Below are positions 28,184-36,547 of a DNA stretch of 64,000 nucleotides, piece by piece. Made by a program: the position numbers and the translations under genes. Source of the DNA: Planctomycetota bacterium. Lineage in GTDB: Bacteria > Planctomycetota > Planctomycetia > Pirellulales > Pirellulaceae. Where the stretch lies: contig JACNKX010000237.1 of the NCBI GenBank assembly GCA_014381825.1, forward strand, positions 17,109 to 81,108. Direction: 5' to 3'. Numbering within the stretch: position 1 is the first letter of the stretch; each line of letters opens with the position of its first letter. A model generated the notes under the pieces. The model searched no databases. It saw only the letters and a program-made list of their open reading frames with translations, and was not told the DNA's origin.

Positions 28184-28556
28184 GAATTACTTCCCTGTGA
28201 GATTCGTCGTGCGTCGGCGCGAGTTTGTCAGCCGATCCTGGCTGAAGTTCATAGCGTTGCGAATTTCATACCAAGTGAATAGGCTCGACGTGCAACTCGT
28301 GTGTTCAACAGGCTTTGTTGTTCTTTTGGATTAGTTCGAGGTTAGCAAACGTCTGTCACATTTACACAATGAGCCTTTCACCAAGAACATTTTACAGAGC
28401 CGATTGCGAAGCTTTGTTGGCAAGTAGACACGTCAGGCAAGCTGTTAGGTTCGCGATGAATTGATCAGCCGTTAGCATTGGAACTGAAAACCGAGTCGTA
28501 CCTCCGCCGATATACTATCGCACAACCATGCCGAACATCATGAAAGGGTCGACCTG
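28184..28556. other. Intergenic region without a recognised gene
   Basis: A 373-bp divergent region between the zinc-ribbon gene and the small protein at 28557. It is noticeably more AT-rich than the flanks and presumably carries promoters for both directions, but I could not pick convincing -35/-10 pairs. Very short frames (about 32 residues) have no coding character. No RNA gene was recognised. Confidence 0.5.
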
Positions 28557-28724
28557 ATGGAACAGCCTCAAAGTGGCAACTTACCGACGCTCGAATCCAA
28601 CAACGATCAACTGCTCCAGGAACTTCATCAACTCGCGACTCACATTAAGCAACCCGACCAACATCAGCAGCACGACGATTCGCATGGTGGGCAGGCCCAG
28701 CACTACTTCGAAACGGGGAGATGA
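28557..28724 (+). CDS. 55-residue hydrophilic, possibly coiled-coil protein
   Basis: Short frame beginning MEQPQSGNLPTLESNNDQLL with a heptad-like helix (LLQELHQLATHIKQ) and a polar, His/Gln-rich tail. A GAAAGGG purine run about 10 bp upstream of ATG 28557 can serve as ribosome site. I do not recognise the family. It ends with TGATGA just before the Cys-motif gene in another frame, which suggests a coupled pair. Confidence is limited by the small size. Confidence 0.45.
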   Translation: MEQPQSGNLPTLESNNDQLLQELHQLATHIKQPDQHQQHDDSHGGQAQHYFETGR

Positions 28725-28731
28725 TGAGCCA

Positions 28732-28971
28732 TTGGTGCTGCGAGAAGAGGTGACGGTGGGCTCTCTCTGCCAATCTTGCACGAACGTGCGTCGGGTCGTT
28801 TCGGGAACTGGGTCGATCTTCTGGCTGTGTGAGTTGGCGCACTCGGATGACCGATTCACGAAGTACCCACCGCAACCCATTGTGCGTTGCATTGGATTCA
28901 CGGCGATCGAGTCAACTTCAGATAAGCCTCTGCATAACGGCGACCAAGCTCCCGATATCCCGCCGTGTTAA
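28732..28971 (+). CDS. Small Cys-containing protein (C-x2-C with KYPPQP motif)
   Basis: About 79 residues. The core SLCQSCTNVRRVVSGTGSIF, then LCELAHSDDRFTKYPPQP and RCIGF, has four cysteines (C-x2-C, then single Cys) and resembles small planctomycete proteins with a 'RFpKYPPQPv..C' block, probably metal-binding. The start is uncertain: TTG 28732 or GTG 28735 has a GGGGAG site 11-14 bp upstream, while in-frame ATG 28684 would overlap the previous gene by 41 bp without a visible ribosome site. The last 20 or so residues overlap the 3' end of the convergent esterase gene and may be unconserved read-on sequence. Confidence 0.6.
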   Translation: MVLREEVTVGSLCQSCTNVRRVVSGTGSIFWLCELAHSDDRFTKYPPQPIVRCIGFTAIESTSDKPLHNGDQAPDIPPC

Positions 28972-29707
28972 AATGGACTTCGTCACCCTTATGGGCCAAT
29001 CGGTCTGAGTTGACGAACGCCGTACTTGCAACTTTGGTGGGCAGGCTTTGCTGGGCGGCATCGACCAACTTCTTTGCATCACTCCAGGGACGCTCTTCGA
29101 ATTGTCCCATTTGACCGGCGATGAACGGAACTGCTGGAGCTTTCAGTTCGTTGCGAAAGCGGGCGATCAATTCGTGTAGTTTCTGCTCGTGAACTTCGGC
29201 GGCTCCAGGCTTCGAATCAGATTCACCCTGGTGCCACAGAATCCCTTTCAAGACTCCGACCTTCAGCGCATGTTTGGCCCGTTTGATCGCATCGTCGTAG
29301 GGATGGCTCTTCGTTTGCGAGTGATATCCGCCGGGCTCCCAACTGGAAATCGGCGAACCGCCCGCCGCGCATGGGATTAACCCGATCGTGACATTCGGAT
29401 TCGCCGAAGCGATCTCGATTCCAAACGTCCGACCGATCCCGACACCAGCGATGGGCTTGTCGAAGTGCAATGGATCGATCGCGGGAGACCATTCGTTTCC
29501 CTTTGTAAGCGTGAGAACACGCGAATGTGGCTCTCGATCTTCGTCACCAACTTTGCCACGTCCTGCCATATTAGACTGTCCGACGAGCAAGAAAAGGTGA
29601 AAGTTCTCCTTCCGCGGCAACTCGATCTTGAGCCCATCATCGGCCTGGATGAAGCCCGCAATCGGAAGAAGTAATAGCGCGACTAGAAACCTGTAAGTGT
29701 TGATCAT
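28898..29707 (-). CDS. Secreted sialate O-acetylesterase-like (SASA/DUF303) esterase
   Basis: A 269-residue exported SGNH-type esterase with a signal peptide (about 1-20, ending FIQA). The nucleophile block is FLLVGQSNMAGRG (Ser in GQSNM). Further conserved blocks are GLIPCAAGGSPI, WHQGESD and, near the end, the catalytic Asp/His pair in DEVHFNTAGY. Family members remove acetyl groups from sialic acids or plant polysaccharides. ATG 29707 starts directly with the leader; a start at 29965 would add 86 non-conserved residues. The 3' end overlaps the convergent small Cys protein by 74 bp. Confidence 0.88.
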   Translation of the reverse strand: MINTYRFLVALLLLPIAGFIQADDGLKIELPRKENFHLFLLVGQSNMAGRGKVGDEDREPHSRVLTLTKGNEWSPAIDPLHFDKPIAGVGIGRTFGIEIASANPNVTIGLIPCAAGGSPISSWEPGGYHSQTKSHPYDDAIKRAKHALKVGVLKGILWHQGESDSKPGAAEVHEQKLHELIARFRNELKAPAVPFIAGQMGQFEERPWSDAKKLVDAAQQSLPTKVASTAFVNSDRLAHKGDEVHFNTAGYRELGRRYAEAYLKLTRSP

Positions 29708-29837
29708 CGAATTTTCCCCCACCCAGAGCATCGGGCGAGCTTTTTGTTGAAATCGGAAGCGTTTTGAGTTACGACTTATCATACTTGCTGTCACTCCCTC
29801 CCGCCTCTGAACCTCCTGCCAGAAAGCTGAACTAATC

Positions 29838-31175
29838 ATGAACCACGTTCCATCGCTCGCGAGTTGCCTGCGCCCCTTTCTTTTCGTAGCCGTACTTTGC
29901 CTGACATGTGTGGTCGTTAATGCTGCTGACTCGGAAGTGCCGGAAGGATTCCGCGCATTGTTCAACGACGAAAACCTGGATGGCTGGCATGGCGATAACC
30001 CTCACACGACTGCCAAGGCTGCGGAGGGTAAACGTGAGGAAGCGATCGCCGCACAGCAAGAAGAGTTCAAGGCACACTGGAGCGTCGAGAGTGGCGAACT
30101 CGTCAACGACGGGCACGGGCCTTATGCGACGACAAGCGACGAATTCGGCGACATGGAGTTTACACTCGAGTACAAAACGGTGGCTAAAGCGGATAGCGGC
30201 ATTTATTTGCGAGGGACGCCGCAAGTGCAGATCTGGGACTACACGAAGGAAGGTGGCAAGTGGGATCGCAACGCCGACAAGGGATCGGGAGGGTTGTTCA
30301 ATAACACGAAGGGAGCGGCAGGCCAGCTTCCCATTTCTCTTGCCGATAAGAAGTTCGGCGAATGGAACAAATTTCAGATCATTCAACTTGGCAGTCGAAC
30401 GACTGTCTATCTGAATGACAAGATGGTTGTCGACAACGCGATCATGGAGAACTACTGGGACAAGACTCGTCAGAGCCCGCTGCCGGCTCGCGGCCCGATT
30501 CATCTACAAACTCATGGCGGCGAGATTCGCTGGCGGAATATTCACGTACGCGATATTCCGATCGATGAAGCCAATGCACGGCTTCGTGGCAACGACGAAG
30601 CAGCTGGCTTCTCTTCGATCTTCAACGGCAATGACTTTTCCGGTTGGACGGGGGCTGTGGAAAACTACGAGGTGCGGGACGGAGCCATCGTCTGCAAAGA
30701 GGGGCACGGCGGCAATCTGTTCACGGAAGAAGAGTACGCCGATTTTGCCGTCCGCGTCGAATTCAAACTGCCACCAGGCGGCAACAACGGTTTGGCGATC
30801 CGCTATCCCGGCAAGGGGCAGCCTTCTTACGAAGCCATGACCGAGCTGCAGGTCTTGGACGATACGGCGGAGAAATACGCGAAGCTCGATCCGCGACAGT
30901 ACCATGGTTCTGTATACGGCATGGTGCCCGCTCACCGCGGCTACTTGCGACCAGTTGGCGAGTGGAATTATCAGGAAGTGACCGTCCAAGGTTCGACGAT
31001 CAAAGTAGAACTTAACGGCAGCGTCATTGTGGACGCGGACGTCAGCAAAGTTACCGAATTCAAAGACGATACCCCGCACCCTGGCAAGGATCTCAAGCAA
31101 GGCCACTTCGGATTCGCTGGCCACAATGATCCCGTCATGTTCCGAAACATTGCGATTAAGAAGCTGGAGCAATAA
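29838..31175 (+). CDS. Secreted tandem DUF1080 protein (3-keto-disaccharide hydrolase-like)
   Basis: A 445-residue exported protein with a leader of about 30 residues ending VVNA and two DUF1080 (LamG/concanavalin-like) domains: about 35-235 ('GFRALFNDENLDGWHGD', 'DFEYKT..gDSGIYLRG'-type block) and about 255-445 ('FSSIFNGNDFSGWTGA', 'NNGLAIRYPG', 'FAGHNDPVMFRNIAIKKL'). DUF1080 has been linked to 3-keto-glucoside hydrolysis and is much expanded in planctomycetes. It reads away from the sialate-esterase gene and ends 6 bp from the convergent hydrolase gene. Confidence 0.9.
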   Translation: MNHVPSLASCLRPFLFVAVLCLTCVVVNAADSEVPEGFRALFNDENLDGWHGDNPHTTAKAAEGKREEAIAAQQEEFKAHWSVESGELVNDGHGPYATTSDEFGDMEFTLEYKTVAKADSGIYLRGTPQVQIWDYTKEGGKWDRNADKGSGGLFNNTKGAAGQLPISLADKKFGEWNKFQIIQLGSRTTVYLNDKMVVDNAIMENYWDKTRQSPLPARGPIHLQTHGGEIRWRNIHVRDIPIDEANARLRGNDEAAGFSSIFNGNDFSGWTGAVENYEVRDGAIVCKEGHGGNLFTEEEYADFAVRVEFKLPPGGNNGLAIRYPGKGQPSYEAMTELQVLDDTAEKYAKLDPRQYHGSVYGMVPAHRGYLRPVGEWNYQEVTVQGSTIKVELNGSVIVDADVSKVTEFKDDTPHPGKDLKQGHFGFAGHNDPVMFRNIAIKKLEQ

Positions 31176-31181
31176 CTCGCA

Positions 31182-32201
31182 TTACTCGCCAATCGCTTCG
31201 ATCTCGGCAGGTCGAATCTGTTGCTGCATGTGCGTGAGCAGGTACGGGACGTAGATGATGCCTGTGTAATGATTCGCGAGCATCTCGATGTGGTGCGACG
31301 AGTCGAGCTTGGCAGTCCGCGCCAGGAGCTGGGAGTTCGCTGGCGGAACGACTTTGTCGAACTGAGCCGAGTAAAGCCAAGTCGTCTCGGGATCGAGCCG
31401 ATGCGCGATGCGTGTCGGTTCGATCGTAGCGACTAGAGATTCGAGCTTGTCGCCCGTTAGACCAGCCTTCGTCAGTTCCTCTCGGAACTTCGCGGCGTCC
31501 TTCTCTCCGTTTTGAATTACATCATAAAGCCCACCACCAGCCAGCACGATGAAAACTTGGTCGTAACCTTTGTCGAGGCTGGCCGCCGTCGCGCAGACAA
31601 ATCCGCCCAAGCTAGTCCCCTGCAAAGAAATGTTATCGGCGTTGACAAACGGCAACACAGCGACTGCGTCTCGCGCTCGGCGAACGTCCGCGATCGCTTG
31701 ACGGATTACTGGAACGAGGTTCTCTCCGCTGGGACGCTTTCCATTTGCTCGCCGCTCGCCGTAATACGGCAGTTGAATCATGAAGGCGTGAAATCCTTGC
31801 AGCCTCAACCCGCGAGCGAACATGCGACCGACCGACATGCCGCTTCCCGACTCATGAACGACGACAACGGCTGGTGCCGCGACCGGAACTCGGTCTTCAT
31901 CACGAACGATGTACCACTCTAAAGTCACTGAATCGTTCGCCGGATCGCCGGTTGGCAGTGGTGAAGGGAACTGGATCATTAAGTCGCCGCAACGCTCGCG
32001 CGGAGCCTTGCATTGCAATCGAAACTCGGCAGCCTGCCAAAGCAAGCCATCGAGACACGCCTTAGCGTCGGCTGACGATTCGTCGCCAGGGGCCAAGCTG
32101 TCAGTGGCTACAAAGGTTTCACCGGCGACTGGAAGTTCGCCTGCGAACGTTGATGTCGAAGCACAAAGCAGAGTCAGAACAACCAAAGTCGAACGGAACA
32201 T
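31182..32201 (-). CDS. Secreted alpha/beta-hydrolase (acyl esterase-like)
   Basis: A 339-residue exported hydrolase with a signal peptide (1-20). The core has VVVVHESGSGMSVG as oxyanion-loop region (about 110-125) and nucleophile elbow GTSLGG (about 200), followed by a LAGGGLYD strand; a late Asp and the His of NHYTG could complete the triad. Substrate unknown. It starts 9 bp after the stop of the upstream C45-type gene on the same strand, so the pair is probably an operon. Confidence 0.8.
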   Translation of the reverse strand: MFRSTLVVLTLLCASTSTFAGELPVAGETFVATDSLAPGDESSADAKACLDGLLWQAAEFRLQCKAPRERCGDLMIQFPSPLPTGDPANDSVTLEWYIVRDEDRVPVAAPAVVVVHESGSGMSVGRMFARGLRLQGFHAFMIQLPYYGERRANGKRPSGENLVPVIRQAIADVRRARDAVAVLPFVNADNISLQGTSLGGFVCATAASLDKGYDQVFIVLAGGGLYDVIQNGEKDAAKFREELTKAGLTGDKLESLVATIEPTRIAHRLDPETTWLYSAQFDKVVPPANSQLLARTAKLDSSHHIEMLANHYTGIIYVPYLLTHMQQQIRPAEIEAIGE

Positions 32202-32210
32202 CGAATAACC

Positions 32211-34082
32211 TTAATCACGGGAGAACGCAACGGCGCTCTTGGCCTTCGCACCTGGCAGCGATTGCAACAGTTTATTTAATTCCAGTCGCGCATAAGGTTG
32301 TTCTGCTGCAGGCTTGTCGTGGCTGGCGTTTGCTACATAGAGAACACCGTCCTCGGGAACGAATAGTACATTGTGTAGATTCGATTCCATAGCGACGGGT
32401 CGACTCATAAGCCACTGACCGACCTCGGCATCAATATCGCCGTACCGCTGTGTCACTCGCTCGCGCAATTTTTCGAGCCGCGAGCCGGCCGAGAGTACAA
32501 CGGCGTCCTCGATACCGGGGCCAAGCAACTCGTGCCCTTGGCCTGGCAGAATGAAATCAATGCTCTCGGGCGTCGCTGCGACGCCGACGGCTCGATTTGT
32601 TTTGCCGTCCGCAAACACATAATAGTACTCGCAAGTCCGCGGGCTCTTTGTCCAAAGATCCATCACTTCGTCGAGTGTTGAACATTCTTCGAGAGCTCTT
32701 CGCATCAACGTGGCCATCGGCACTCCGTCCCATTGGCCTTCGCCACGTCCTCCCATCTCGCCGAGCGAAATGCCGCGCGCGTTCATTCCGCTGACACTGC
32801 CGATGAAACCGGCATAGCCAATGTTGGCAAAGGCATTCTGCCCTTCTGGGGCGACAACGAACGTTGTCGCAGCATCTTGCAATCCGATCGTCGTCATGTA
32901 ATCAAGCACACGACCGTGATAGAGCTTGCCGTCCTTGGTCGCCTTTCCATACACCGCAAATCCAGAACAGTGGAACAATTCAGGGAAGACGTTCAGCGTT
33001 TGCGCTAACTCATCCTCAAGGCCGAGACTGGCGGCCATCGCTCGCGTCTCTGTCTTGTGCCGTTCCGGGATATGGGGTGACAAGCGTGCGTAAGCGTCGG
33101 CGAGATCTTGACGGAACCATCGACCCGTGCGAATCGTTTGCGCAGTACCGAACGTATAGAGAACGGAATCGATGCACCGTAGTGATTCCTGTTTCAACAA
33201 CTCGCCGTGGGCCTTGCCGATCTGTTGCGGAGTACCATGAAGTAACGCAACCCGCTGTCCGTCGATCCAGCGAAGTTCTCCGTGGTCGACTTTCTTGGCC
33301 GTCTGCGGTGGCGACGTGAGTCGCGATGAGGGAGCCAAGATCTCCAACGCTCGGCGAACGCCGCGAACTAGTTGCCGCTCAAGTTCACTTCGATCCAATT
33401 CGACGACGTCCATCTCCCGCCAGTCGGCAACCGCGTTAGCTTTTGTATCTGTGTCGGAGACCACTAGTCGCACATGTGTTTCGCCGACCTGCGCTTGAAT
33501 CGTCTTGCCTTCGTCTAAGAACTGAATTGAAGTCTCCTTCCCCAGATTCCAAGACGATGTGGCCCGATCAAAATGAAGCTTCAGTAAATTGGCAAGCACT
33601 AACGCCACGACTTGGGGATCGCCGCTCTGCACAATCGGTACGTAGGTAGAGACTTGCGACGCCGAACTGATTAGGCGTTTTGTGATTCCGTCCGGCGAGA
33701 GATGATCGGTTGCGTCAATCTCGCCACGTCCCACAAAGACGGTTTTGTGAAGCGGGAGCGCCATCGCCGTTATTTCGGTTCGACGGCGTAACAGAACCGC
33801 ATAGTCCTCGTGCGTCAGATCGAGATCAAACGAGCTGTCTGAGTAGCGAGCAAATCGTGCATCAACTGTATGCGAACGTCCATCGATCTTGACGTCGACT
33901 TGCGATGTCAGCTTGAACGTCTTTCGTTGCCCTGACAAACACGCGAGGAGCGGTTGCAGTTGTCTCGCAAGCCGTGTTCGATCGTCCTCGTCCGCTCTCG
34001 CAAAAGATGAGGTCAGCGACCCCGTGATGGAGAGGACTAGTAGTAAGTGAACGGTCCAGAGGCAGCGCAACGAGATGCTCAT
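32211..34082 (-). CDS. Exported C45-type acyltransferase/peptidase-like protein with N-terminal extension
   Basis: About 623 residues from ATG 34082; ATG 34100 would add six residues. A signal peptide ends near FARA. Residues about 30-255 form a region I do not recognise, beta-rich and 'DvkIDG..HtVdarf'-like. Residues about 265-580 match the C45/acyl-CoA:6-aminopenicillanate acyltransferase group: 'LHGTPQQIGKAHGELLK', then FHCSGFAV, where the Cys would be the autoprocessed N-terminal nucleophile, followed by YHGRVLDY and NARGISLGEMGG. Those enzymes are Ntn hydrolases acting on amide bonds. Neither candidate start has a strong ribosome site. It is followed by an alpha/beta hydrolase 9 bp downstream. 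Confidence 0.78.
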   Translation of the reverse strand: MSISLRCLWTVHLLLVLSITGSLTSSFARADEDDRTRLARQLQPLLACLSGQRKTFKLTSQVDVKIDGRSHTVDARFARYSDSSFDLDLTHEDYAVLLRRRTEITAMALPLHKTVFVGRGEIDATDHLSPDGITKRLISSASQVSTYVPIVQSGDPQVVALVLANLLKLHFDRATSSWNLGKETSIQFLDEGKTIQAQVGETHVRLVVSDTDTKANAVADWREMDVVELDRSELERQLVRGVRRALEILAPSSRLTSPPQTAKKVDHGELRWIDGQRVALLHGTPQQIGKAHGELLKQESLRCIDSVLYTFGTAQTIRTGRWFRQDLADAYARLSPHIPERHKTETRAMAASLGLEDELAQTLNVFPELFHCSGFAVYGKATKDGKLYHGRVLDYMTTIGLQDAATTFVVAPEGQNAFANIGYAGFIGSVSGMNARGISLGEMGGRGEGQWDGVPMATLMRRALEECSTLDEVMDLWTKSPRTCEYYYVFADGKTNRAVGVAATPESIDFILPGQGHELLGPGIEDAVVLSAGSRLEKLRERVTQRYGDIDAEVGQWLMSRPVAMESNLHNVLFVPEDGVLYVANASHDKPAAEQPYARLELNKLLQSLPGAKAKSAVAFSRD

Positions 34083-34217
34083 AGAATTCTCATAGGACAT
34101 GGACTGCTTGTCAGTTGCGCGAATGTGGATCGCGGATTCCATTTCACAATGCAGTTCGATACAATCGGCGACCGATCGACCGCTCTGCAAGATAACCGCA
34201 ACTCAGGAGTTCATCAA

Positions 34218-34691
34218 ATGTCAGTCAAAGCTCAACCGGACGGCTATCACTCGATTACGCCTTACTTGATCGCGAACGATGCGGCGGCGGCGATTGAGTT
34301 TTACGAGACTGCGTTTGGTGCGACCGAACTGATGCGACTGCCGGGGCCAGGCGGCAAGGTGATGCACGCCGAGATAAAAATTGGCGATTCGCCCATTATG
34401 CTCGCCGACGAGTTTCCTGAGATGGGCATCCGCAGTGCCAAGTCTTTCGGTGGATCTCCAGTCAGTATCTTGATCTACACCGAAGATGTCGACGCGATGT
34501 TTGCTCAAGCGATCGCTGCAGGAGCCACCGAAACGAAACCGCTCGCAGATCAATTCTATGGCGATCGATCGGGTACGGTCGAAGATCCTTTCGGACACAC
34601 GTGGACGATTGCGACGCACACGGAAGATCTCACGCCCGAGGAAATCGACCGACGTTTTCAGGAAATGATGTCGCAAATGGGCGGCGGCTAG
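34218..34691 (+). CDS. VOC (glyoxalase/PhnB-like) family protein
   Basis: A 157-residue single VOC protein: 'itPYLiandAaaAIeFYetAFGAtE', 'HAEIKIGDSPIMLADEFPEMG', 'VEDPFGHTWTIATH'. This pattern is the PhnB-like glyoxalase/dioxygenase subgroup, and the Glu and His positions could bind metal. The activity is unknown. ATG 34218 has a CAGGAG site 8 bp upstream. Its TAG overlaps the stop of the convergent CoA-binding gene as CTAG. Confidence 0.9.
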   Translation: MSVKAQPDGYHSITPYLIANDAAAAIEFYETAFGATELMRLPGPGGKVMHAEIKIGDSPIMLADEFPEMGIRSAKSFGGSPVSILIYTEDVDAMFAQAIAAGATETKPLADQFYGDRSGTVEDPFGHTWTIATHTEDLTPEEIDRRFQEMMSQMGGG

Positions 34692-35071
34692 TCGCCCAAG
34701 TTATGAGGCGACGCTCCGACATCGACGATGCTGCACGCGATGATTGGGTCGAGACCAAGTTCGCGAGCTTTGGCCGTGACCTCGTCGCTATCGCTGCCTG
34801 GATTTAGCCAGAATTCATCGCATCCTTTCGCCACGACTTCGTCGAGCATCTTTAGACCGACGTGCGGCGGAAGATAGACGCTGATCCGAGAGAGTCGTTC
34901 GACCGGAATGTCGGCGAGTGATTCATAGACCGTCAACCCTTCGATCTCGCCGCCACGTGGGTTCACGGGATAGACGTCGTAGCCTTGCTGAAGGTGCGCT
35001 CGTACGGATTTGTTTCCGAACTTGGAACGATCCGCACTGGCACCGAGGATTGCGACGGTTGGTTTTGACAT
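34688..35071 (-). CDS. CoA-binding domain protein (YccU-like)
   Basis: A 127-residue stand-alone CoA-binding (Rossmann-like) domain: 'TVAILGASADRSKFGNKSVRAHLQQGYDVYPVNPRG', 'LPPHVGLKMLDEVVAKGCDEFWLNPGSDS'. It resembles the N-terminal domain of succinyl-CoA synthetase alpha and bacterial YccU. Function is unknown. The ATG at 35071 is preceded by CCGGAG. The usual length of the family is matched. Confidence 0.88.
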   Translation of the reverse strand: MSKPTVAILGASADRSKFGNKSVRAHLQQGYDVYPVNPRGGEIEGLTVYESLADIPVERLSRISVYLPPHVGLKMLDEVVAKGCDEFWLNPGSDSDEVTAKARELGLDPIIACSIVDVGASPHNLGD

Positions 35072-35180
35072 TGCGAATCTCCGGAGAAAGAGCTGGTCAC
35101 GAAAATCCACAAAGAGTAAGGGAACGGATTGTGCTTCGAGTGTTTCTCGCGGCCAGCCTGATGTTTGAGGTCAATTCTAT

Positions 35181-36407
35181 CTAATCAATACGCCGCGTCG
35201 TGCCGGCGGGCGACTGTCCGCGTCGCAGCGCCACACTATACCAATTCCGCCACGCCTGTTGATCGAAGCTAAAGCTAACTCCTGTCAGTTTCACCAGCGT
35301 TTTCAGAACTTCTTGATTCGTTGCTGTTTGAGTGATCACTTGCGGAGCGCTCGGCCCGGATGAGAATGTGTCGCCGGATTGATTCGTTGAGCCACCTCAA
35401 ACAAACGTTGTCGAGATCATGTCGCTGCCTGCCAATACCGTGTCGTGCTGTGTCACGAGCGCGTCGATCAAGGGCGGCACTGCCGATTGATCGCCTACGG
35501 AACTCAGAGCAATCGCCGCACGATTCACGCGACTGTTGTGTGAACTCTTGAGAGCCAAGACAAACTGTCGCACCAACGGTGGCCTCGTTCGAGTGGCCAG
35601 CTGATCGACGCACGCGTAGAAGACCTCCTCGTCGCGATCCGACAACGCCAGTTCGACGAGCGCAGCCGCAGCTTGATTGTCAGACATCTGCCCCAGCACA
35701 TCGACGTAGATCAATCGCATGCGGCGATCTCGCTCGACGCGTAACAATCGTCCGAGCGCCTCAAGGGCCAGCGGATCTCGCACTTGGCGGATGCTGTCCA
35801 ATGCTGCGTGCCGTTTCTCCTTGTTCAATTGAGAACGCCACCGTGATAATTTGACGTACCAATCCTTCTTGGCAAGCTCCTCGGCGCGTCGCTGCTCGAC
35901 TAAATCGATCTCTTGTGACAGACGCCATTTCCCCTTGTAGCGGATATATCCCTTACTCGCGAGATGCTCCTCTTTCTTCACCCATTGGCCGCCGATCTCT
36001 GAGTAGCCCAACGCTCGGCGAGCGAGTACGTGTTGTGAATCAAGTGCAAGGACCCGGACTAAATGATGCTCGCTCAGCTCATAAAGGTCGTTGGCGCGAC
36101 ACCACTTCGATAACTTCCAATGGTCTTCAGCTGTGTCGGCGACAGATGGGGCCAGTCGATCATACTTTGCGCGAGCTTCGGAAAATCGAACGACTTCGAC
36201 GACGCGAACTCGCTCAAGTGTCACGCGACCACCATGTTCAGTGTCTACGAGATAGTACGGCGAAGAGGCGTCTTCTTGATTCAGCCACTGGCCACGAACA
36301 GTGGCACCCGTCGCCAGGACAAAGTTGTCGGCCTTCGACTCCGTTAGCGCAAACGAGAGGACAGCGCAAATGGCGGCGAAGCGAATTGACAGGCATGAAC
36401 GCAGCAT
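35181..36407 (-). pseudogene. Exported HEAT-repeat-like protein interrupted by one in-frame TGA
   Basis: The gene starts with a signal peptide (about 1-27). A beta-rich N-terminal part and a lysine-rich 'GYIRYKGKWR' segment follow, and then HEAT-like helical repeats ('DPLALEALGRLLRVERDRRMRLIYVDVLGQM', 'NRAAIALSSVGDQSAVPPLIDAL'). A TGA at 35399-35397 stops it after 336 residues. The same frame then continues for 71 codons with a Gly/Ser linker and the block VLKTLVKLTGVSFSFDQQAW to RNWY, ending at TAG 35181. That block has the composition of a real C-terminal domain and matches the usual end of related proteins as I remember them. One base change from GGA, CGA or TGG would restore the frame. 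Recent pseudogene, sequencing error or readthrough are the options. Confidence 0.76.
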
Positions 36408-36547
36408 TCAATGTTCCCCCTGCCACATCGGACTTTAGGAATCGTGGTCAAATGCAGCCCCTCCAATATACGGCAGTCGCGAGCTCGAATACAAGGAATC
36501 TGTTTGAGCCGCTGGCAGCGATTGACGAGACGGCAAGTTGACGGACG

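Noticed and set aside
29832..31172. Long antisense frames of more than 220 codons opposite the DUF1080 gene
   Set aside because: The plus-strand frame has a signal peptide and two recognisable DUF1080 domains; the antisense products show no domain character.
35397..35399. TGA as a selenocysteine codon
   Set aside because: No redox motif at the site, no selenoprotein homologue in mind and no obvious SECIS hairpin directly downstream; a nonsense change is simpler.
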